Below are positions 58,366-64,000 of a stretch of DNA of 64,000 nucleotides, in pieces. Made by a program: the position numbers and the translations under genes. Below the pieces are notes generated by a model. That model was not told the DNA's origin and did not search any database. It saw nothing but the letters and a program-made list of their open reading frames with translations. Positions within the stretch are counted from its first letter, which is position 1; each line of letters begins with the position of its first letter. The stretch covers positions 91,574,001-91,638,000 of the forward strand of contig JBITNC010000001.1 in the NCBI GenBank assembly GCA_050084985.1, in the 5' to 3' direction. The stretch comes from Nageia nagi. Taxonomy: Eukaryota > Pinophyta.

Positions 58366-61300
58366 CACATTACAAGATATACGAGTAGTTTTCTGTGGAA
58401 ATTAGTTTTATGAATGCGTTGTGTTTCCTGGGTTGATTGAAATACAAGCAGAAGAAAATGGGAGAGAGTAAACAAACGGAACACAAATGTTAAAAGCAGC
58501 ATTATGCCAGGAGGGAGGAAAATCAGAAGAGTCTAGAGATCTAGCTTGAAATGTACTAAAGTAATTAACTGTGGATACCTTCTCACTTAGTCAAATATTT
58601 AAGAAGAGGGGGATGCGCATGAAGATCATGATAGATGTTGATAAAAGTGAAATATGGCTGAGATTATGGTGTCTGTTCATTGGGTTCCATCGATGGATAA
58701 ATGATCTACAATTAAATATATTTAAAAGTAGGAGAGTAAGTAAACAAGATTTCAAATTTCAATCTTTTCACCTTGTGTAAAAGAACACATCAAAAAAGTA
58801 TATGCTCAACTTTTGACCAGAGAAATACTGGAATCACCGCATTTTAGGAAAGGCAACATTTATTTATTTGGTATTTTAGTAAAACTTATAATGGAAACCA
58901 ACATCCTTGTAGAGTCAAGTCGTTGGCCAATGCCAATAATGATGATGTAGTACTATTTTATGGTTTGCTATTTGGTATGGTTCACTACAATTTTTTTATT
59001 AATGATAATTTATTTTTTTCTATATAAAAGATTATGTATTTGTGAATGTAAATATTTATATAATGCAAATATTATTTATCGGTAATTATGAATTATATAT
59101 GTATATAATTGCTATTTTGAATTTATAATTAAATTATCTTTTTTTTTTAAGTTTTATTGATATTTTGTTATGTGGATATTTATGAATAATTATTTTATGT
59201 TTCAATTAGATAAAGTATGTTCTATTGAATAAGATATAAGTACATATGTTTTTTATTATATTTTTTTCATTCTTAGTTGTATAAGGTGAAGATATATTTT
59301 GTTATTTTGATGATGATAAATCATGATAAATTGGTTAAATGTTTATATAAAGGTAAAGGTAAAGTATATTATCATCCACAAGAGATCAATCGGTCTATTG
59401 GACAAACAACTGTAGTAGGTCATTAAATAAGACTAAATAAAATCATGGGATAGACAATCTATGGAAACAAGGATCATGGTGTGAATTTTTAGTGTAGATT
59501 TTCAATTATGAAATTATATAATCCATCAATTAAATAAGATTTTTGCCCACCATGGTGAGGGTCTCTCTCTCATATTTCAACACCTGCATGTATGTGTACT
59601 CTTTACAATGCTAAATCTCATCATAATATCATAAAAACAATGTGCTAATTTGGTCATAATGTCTCAAATCACATCAAGCTAGTGACCCCTTTTTTGGGCT
59701 ACGAGGATCCTTTTCCTTCACCCAAGTCAATTGATATCTTGTAATAGGTGTAATGCACAAACTAACACATTCTAGAAAAACATATATAATAAAAATTATA
59801 AATAGACCTGCAACTTCTTTCCATTTATAACATTTGGCATTTTGAAAGTTGTTAATATTTGAGAGAGAAAGAGAGAGGTATACCTACTATTGTGAGCATA
59901 TGATATGACTACGGGTCATATCTTTTTATTCTTTTGATAATGAAGAGGCATCATTTCATGTTTTATCTCTTTAAAATTTTGTAAAATTTTGACAAGCTAA
60001 GAGAAAGTTACTCAAGCTTATAGTAGTTATGATAAGTAACATTCTTATTATTCGACATGTATTATATCCAAGCATTTTGGAATGATTTCTTACCACTTTG
60101 TTTGCAACTGGGCACATATCGAGAACTGTGGAGGGTTGGTCAGGAATTTTGACACTCATTTTCCTCTAGTTGGGTAATTAGGTACTCTGCACTTAAAAGA
60201 TTCTAAAAGGAGGTTGCATCTATACTCGCACTCTCGGAGCTCCTAACATCATCGTACTTTATCGAGATTGTAGGGATTGTTGCAAAGTAATGGGACTATT
60301 AAGTTCATGCTTCAACACAAACTCACTGAAAGAATAACTACTATCGAGACCTCACTTGTCGAAACTATATATGGAGCCAAAGGTGTCAAACATTGCACCA
60401 ACTACTAGAGAATATTTAGAAGATTGGCACCATTGTAATGCTTGTACTCCCAGAGCTCATGACATCATCGAGTTTAAGTAAGAAGTTAAGGATTTGGACC
60501 ACCAAAAATTCTTGAGTGATCAAAACACTTGAGTCCATCCACTATTGAATTCTTAGAACCTTTGTTGACATGTTGACTATGACAACACATCATTCCATGT
60601 GGAAATGGGAGGTTAATGAAATAGTTATTGTAGATCATAAACTATTGGATCACTCATATTATAGTTGCAGATGCATGGAAACAAGCACTAAAACTTGCAT
60701 ACTTTATCAAAGATTAGGAGTGCCAAAGTGGTCAAGAATGACGAAATCATCTGACAACTTAGTTCGTAAACAACTCTTGAGACCATGACTAGTTAAAGAA
60801 GTAGTTTTACTTCATTTATAGCATTAAACACATATCATGGCCTCTGTATTTGGTCTACAGACTGATGTTTTCTATGCATAGCCTCTTTTAAGAAGAGTAC
60901 TTGTATTGAGCATAGGCTCAAAATAAATGTATTTGTTAGGAATAGGTAGATATAGTTGTTTCATTTCTTTCAAAATATGTTGGCTTGAATGTTATAAAAT
61001 GGTACACAACAATATCGTATGTGTCTTTCTGCAAGCATTCGCTTGCTTTCTCTCTCTAATAAAATTGCTGGTTTTATTCTTCCATGTTTCCCTTCTCATA
61101 AAATGTGGTTGTTGGGGGTTTATTTTTAGTATTTATTCAGCATGGATGTATATGGGTTTGTGCAATATGGGACTAATCCTAAATGAAAGGCCATTGTAGT
61201 AGGCTGTGTATAGGTTATGACATCTTATCCATGTCACCCTTTGGATTGGGTTCTTATTGGTGGTTGAAAGTGGAATGTAGAATCATTTTCCCTTCCTTGT

Positions 61301-61431
61301 GTTGTGGCTATTAATCTCATTTCCTTCTTCTTGTAGATCCTAAATAATGTGAATTAATTGTTAATGGGGTTAATTAATTACACTATTTCATCTATTTGTT
61401 TGTTGACATAAAGTAGGAATATGAAAAAAAA
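58366..61431. other. 3-kb stretch with no recognised gene
   Basis: Several frames of 60-90 codons exist (58571-58780, 59971-60159 on the - strand, 60570-60788, 60927-61199) but none resembles a family I know, and they lack neighbouring exons or frame continuity. A weak direct repeat around 'gagctc..acatcatcg' occurs near 60237 and 60452. The base composition is less AT-rich at 60170-60800, so an eroded gene cannot be excluded. Confidence 0.4.
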
Positions 61432-61989
61432 TGATTAAGCATACAGGTTCATTTCGTTAACATGCATATCCAATTGATTAAGGAAAGACACACATAAAGA
61501 ACGAGCAATATAACATGCATAAGCACGATGCTGGTACCCTAATAACAATACACCACCAACATCGTGTAATAGAGTGAATTAACAGTGTGATGAAAAATAA
61601 AATGATAAGAGAATAAATGATTTATTGATATAACAAAAGTATAATAATGTTTGAGATAAGAAATTCGATTATTATAGATAAGAAGCCTTTGTAAAGGTTT
61701 GCTTGCATATGATGTTCAAGTCCTTGATTCTCTATCCAATCTTTAGTTGATAGAGGCCTTGGGTATTCTGTAATCTACCCCTTATCTAATCTCCCTTTGA
61801 TGATAATCTCAACATCCATCTTTGTATGTCTTGAATGCCTTTATATAGGGATGCTTCTATTATAGGATTTGACCCCTTGTACATGCCTACACCTTTCTTA
61901 TACATTTTTAATCCCTTTTTAAATGATACATTATTGAGGGATTAAAATGATTTATTAAATACATAAAGGTTCATTTTAAGGTGTCTACA
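61432..61989 (-). mobile_element. 3' LTR of a - strand gypsy element
   Basis: Read on the - strand it starts TGTAGACACC directly after a polypurine tract and ends TATGCTTAATCA at 61432 (558 bp). The first ten bases match the LTR at 4263, so both belong to related Tat-like families. The body of the element lies to the right and runs out of the window; its other LTR is not visible. Confidence 0.65.
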
Positions 61990-62003
61990 TTTGCCCCTCT
62001 TTT
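61990..62003 (-). other. Polypurine tract of the - strand gypsy element
   Basis: AAAAGAGGGGCAAA on the - strand borders the LTR start. Confidence 0.7.
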
Positions 62004-62540
62004 GATGTGTGATTGAAGCAATGAAATTACATGTCCAAAGAAGAAGTGTAGCCAAGATATAGAAGCAAATTTTCTAATCCTTTTGTTGATACTGATTGAA
62101 TGATGATAAGGGTCCTTATGCTACCTCCCTTATGACTTGGGTGCCCTAGGAAAGATCCTTAAGTGGAGTAGCTAAGCCAAAAGCTGTTGAAGAAGCTATC
62201 TTTAGGAATATTATTTGGATGATGATTGAATGACTATAGAAATCCATATCTGAGGTTGGAGATGGAAGATATGATGTGTCTCCTTTATACTATTTCAATC
62301 ATGAATCTGATCATTTTGTTGTGTCAGATACTCAGGAAGCTAATGCACTTATATCCATGCCTTAAAATAGAGAGGTGATGGTTTGGATAAGTGGAAATGG
62401 AAATGAAATGTACATCGTTGGTAGCTTAAAAGATAGTGAGCATGATGCTGGTGCCCTATTTTTCTGTGTTATCTACTGGAGTTGAGAACCTGCAATGATA
62501 TGTTAGTCATAAAATCATAGGATGGATGCAAAGTAAGTTG
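62004..62540 (-). other. 3'UTR of the - strand gypsy element
   Basis: No coding frame; it lies between the polypurine tract and the 193-bp tandem repeats. Confidence 0.45.
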
Positions 62541-63450
62541 CATCATCTATCAAAGATGATCTAATGTTAGCAACTTACTTATGGTTGCATCACTAATTTA
62601 TCTTTTAAATGAGTGAACTCTCACTAGAAGTGTCGGTGGCCATCGATGATCATACATTTGTGTATCTATGATCCAAAGACATTATGCTTTAATTCATTTA
62701 AAGAAAAAACCATGTGGATACATAATGAAATGTGTCATCCATTGAAGATGATCTAATGTCAACAAATTGCTAATGGTGGTATCGTCATTTTACTTTTTAA
62801 GTGAGTGAACTCTCACTAGTCATGTCGATGGCCATCGACGATCATACGTTTATATGTCTATGATCAGAAGATAGTATGCTTTGGATAAGTTCAAAGTAAG
62901 AACCATATGAATACGCAAAAAAATGCATCATCCATTGGAGATGATCCAATGTCAACAAATTGCTAATGGTTGTATCGTCATTTTACTTTTTAAGTGAGTG
63001 AACTCTCACTAGTCGTGTCGATGGCCATTAATGATCATACATTTATATGTCTATGATCAGAAGATAGTATGCTTTGGATAAATTCAAAGTAAGAACCATA
63101 TGAATACACAACAAAATACATCATCCATTGGAGATGATCCAATGTCAACAAATTGCTAATGGTTGTATCATCGATTTACTTTTTTAAGTGAGTGAACTCT
63201 CACTAGCCATGTTGATGGCGATCAGGGATCATATGTTTATATGTCTATGATTCGAAGATAGTATGCTTTGGATAGGTTCAAAGCAAGAACCATATGGATA
63301 CACAACCAAATGCATCATCCATTGGAGGTGATCCAATATCAACAAATTGCTCACAGATATATTGTCAGTTTATTTTAAGTGAGTGAACTCTCACTAGTCG
63401 TGTCGATGGCCATCAACAATCATACATTTATGTTTATGATCCAAAGATAT
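62541..63450. repeat. Tandem repeat, five copies of about 193 bp
   Basis: The phrase GAGTGAACTCTCACTAG occurs near 62611, 62803, 62996, 63191 and 63381 (spacing 190-195 bp). Around it the whole unit repeats, including 'catccattggagatgatcc', 'tcaacaaattgct' and 'tatgtctatgatc'. Copies 2-4 are the most alike. Tandem repeats in this place are typical of Tat/Ogre 3'UTRs and can seed satellite DNA. Confidence 0.88.
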
Positions 63451-64000
63451 TAGGCATTTGTAGCAAGGATAAAATAAATATAATATATTATAATATGTTA
63501 AGCTAGATTGATAGGATATCCTACAGAATATGGCAAAAGTTTTGCTCATGGGGGACCATGGCTAAAGATTTTATTAGTGTTCTCCTAACACTATGTTGTC
63601 GAATAATTATTAATGGATAAATAATGGAAGCATAGAAGGAGAATCCTAAAAAAAATACCTAATATTCAAAATTGTAATGGTCTAGAAACTTGAATTTGCT
63701 TAATTTCATGCAAAGGAAGTACATGTTTGGCACCCTAAAATCAATCAATGTACATTGTTAACATCATAGTATTCTTTGAATTTTGCTAAAATAAAATTAT
63801 TTTGGCTTCTATTAGTCAAATTTTGTTGATTCATCATACTTGTAGCTGAATATGAAATTACCCCCAGCTGATGCTAAAAAGGAGGGGTAAAGGAATCCAT
63901 TTTATCACATGCTTGAAGCCCAAATCCACCATGTCATCATTTAACACATGGAGGAGAACAAAGTTGTTCAGAGTTATGAGAAATGTGATGCAAAATGCAA
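63451..64000. other. End of window, gypsy internal or 3'UTR sequence
   Basis: AT-rich, no recognised coding blocks before the window ends. By position it is upstream (on the - strand) of the tandem repeats in the same retroelement. Confidence 0.35.

Noticed and set aside
59971-60159. - strand 62-codon frame as a small gene
   Set aside because: No family resemblance, no exon context, and its length is expected by chance.
1-64000. CRISPR arrays, tRNA, rRNA, bacterial operons
   Set aside because: No direct-repeat/spacer structure, no tRNA cloverleaf or rRNA core noticed on reading; all strong signals are plant transposons.

Overview
This is AT-rich nuclear DNA from a plant, built almost entirely of transposable elements of different ages. 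Plant Ty3/gypsy and Ty1/copia retrotransposons, a CACTA (En/Spm) DNA transposon, a plant mobile domain relic and PPR gene fragments place it in a land plant. The amount of old, nested, decayed LTR retrotransposon suggests a seed plant with a very large genome; a gymnosperm is my best guess, not proof. I see no intact, expressed-looking host gene.

Layout. 1-4.26 kb: 3' part of a Tat-like gypsy element, with an antisense plant-mobile-domain relic and 3'UTR-like repeats ending at a polypurine tract. 4.26-37.3 kb: a second Tat-like gypsy element on the + strand (LTR, gag, protease/archaeal-type RNase H region, RT, RNase H, integrase), cut into three pieces by insertions. The first insertion is a 12.16-kb CACTA transposon (6147-18305). 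The second is a - strand chromovirus (about 19.93-34.33 kb), which is itself split inside its reverse transcriptase gene by a 9.63-kb SIRE-like copia element (22494-32122). 37.5-46.4 kb: remains of a further protein-coding region, including a lysine-rich coiled-coil frame, around a 4-kb AT-rich block without genes.

46.87-51.23 kb: a young non-autonomous copia-type element with 294-bp LTRs, a CCTAT target duplication, a primer binding site and a polypurine tract. It carries no pol; its one long open frame (580 codons) joins a truncated Gag N-terminus to an acidic, repetitive domain I do not recognise. 51.97-56.8 kb: broken pentatricopeptide-repeat (PPR) coding sequence, part of it amplified into a three-copy higher-order tandem array. 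Two copies of a G-box/TATA-bearing promoter-like module of about 790 bp lie at 54.34 and 57.58 kb. 58.4-61.4 kb holds nothing I recognise. 61.43-64 kb: the 3' LTR of a - strand gypsy element, its polypurine tract, and five tandem 193-bp repeats in its 3'UTR.

Most notable: the CACTA transposon contains, besides decayed TNPD and a multi-exon TNPA-like gene on the opposite strand, a decayed gene with recognisable SET-domain (protein lysine methyltransferase) motifs. The chimeric Gag-acidic ORF of the non-autonomous copia element is the other strong candidate for something undescribed. All domain assignments were made by eye from translated motifs; no database search was possible.
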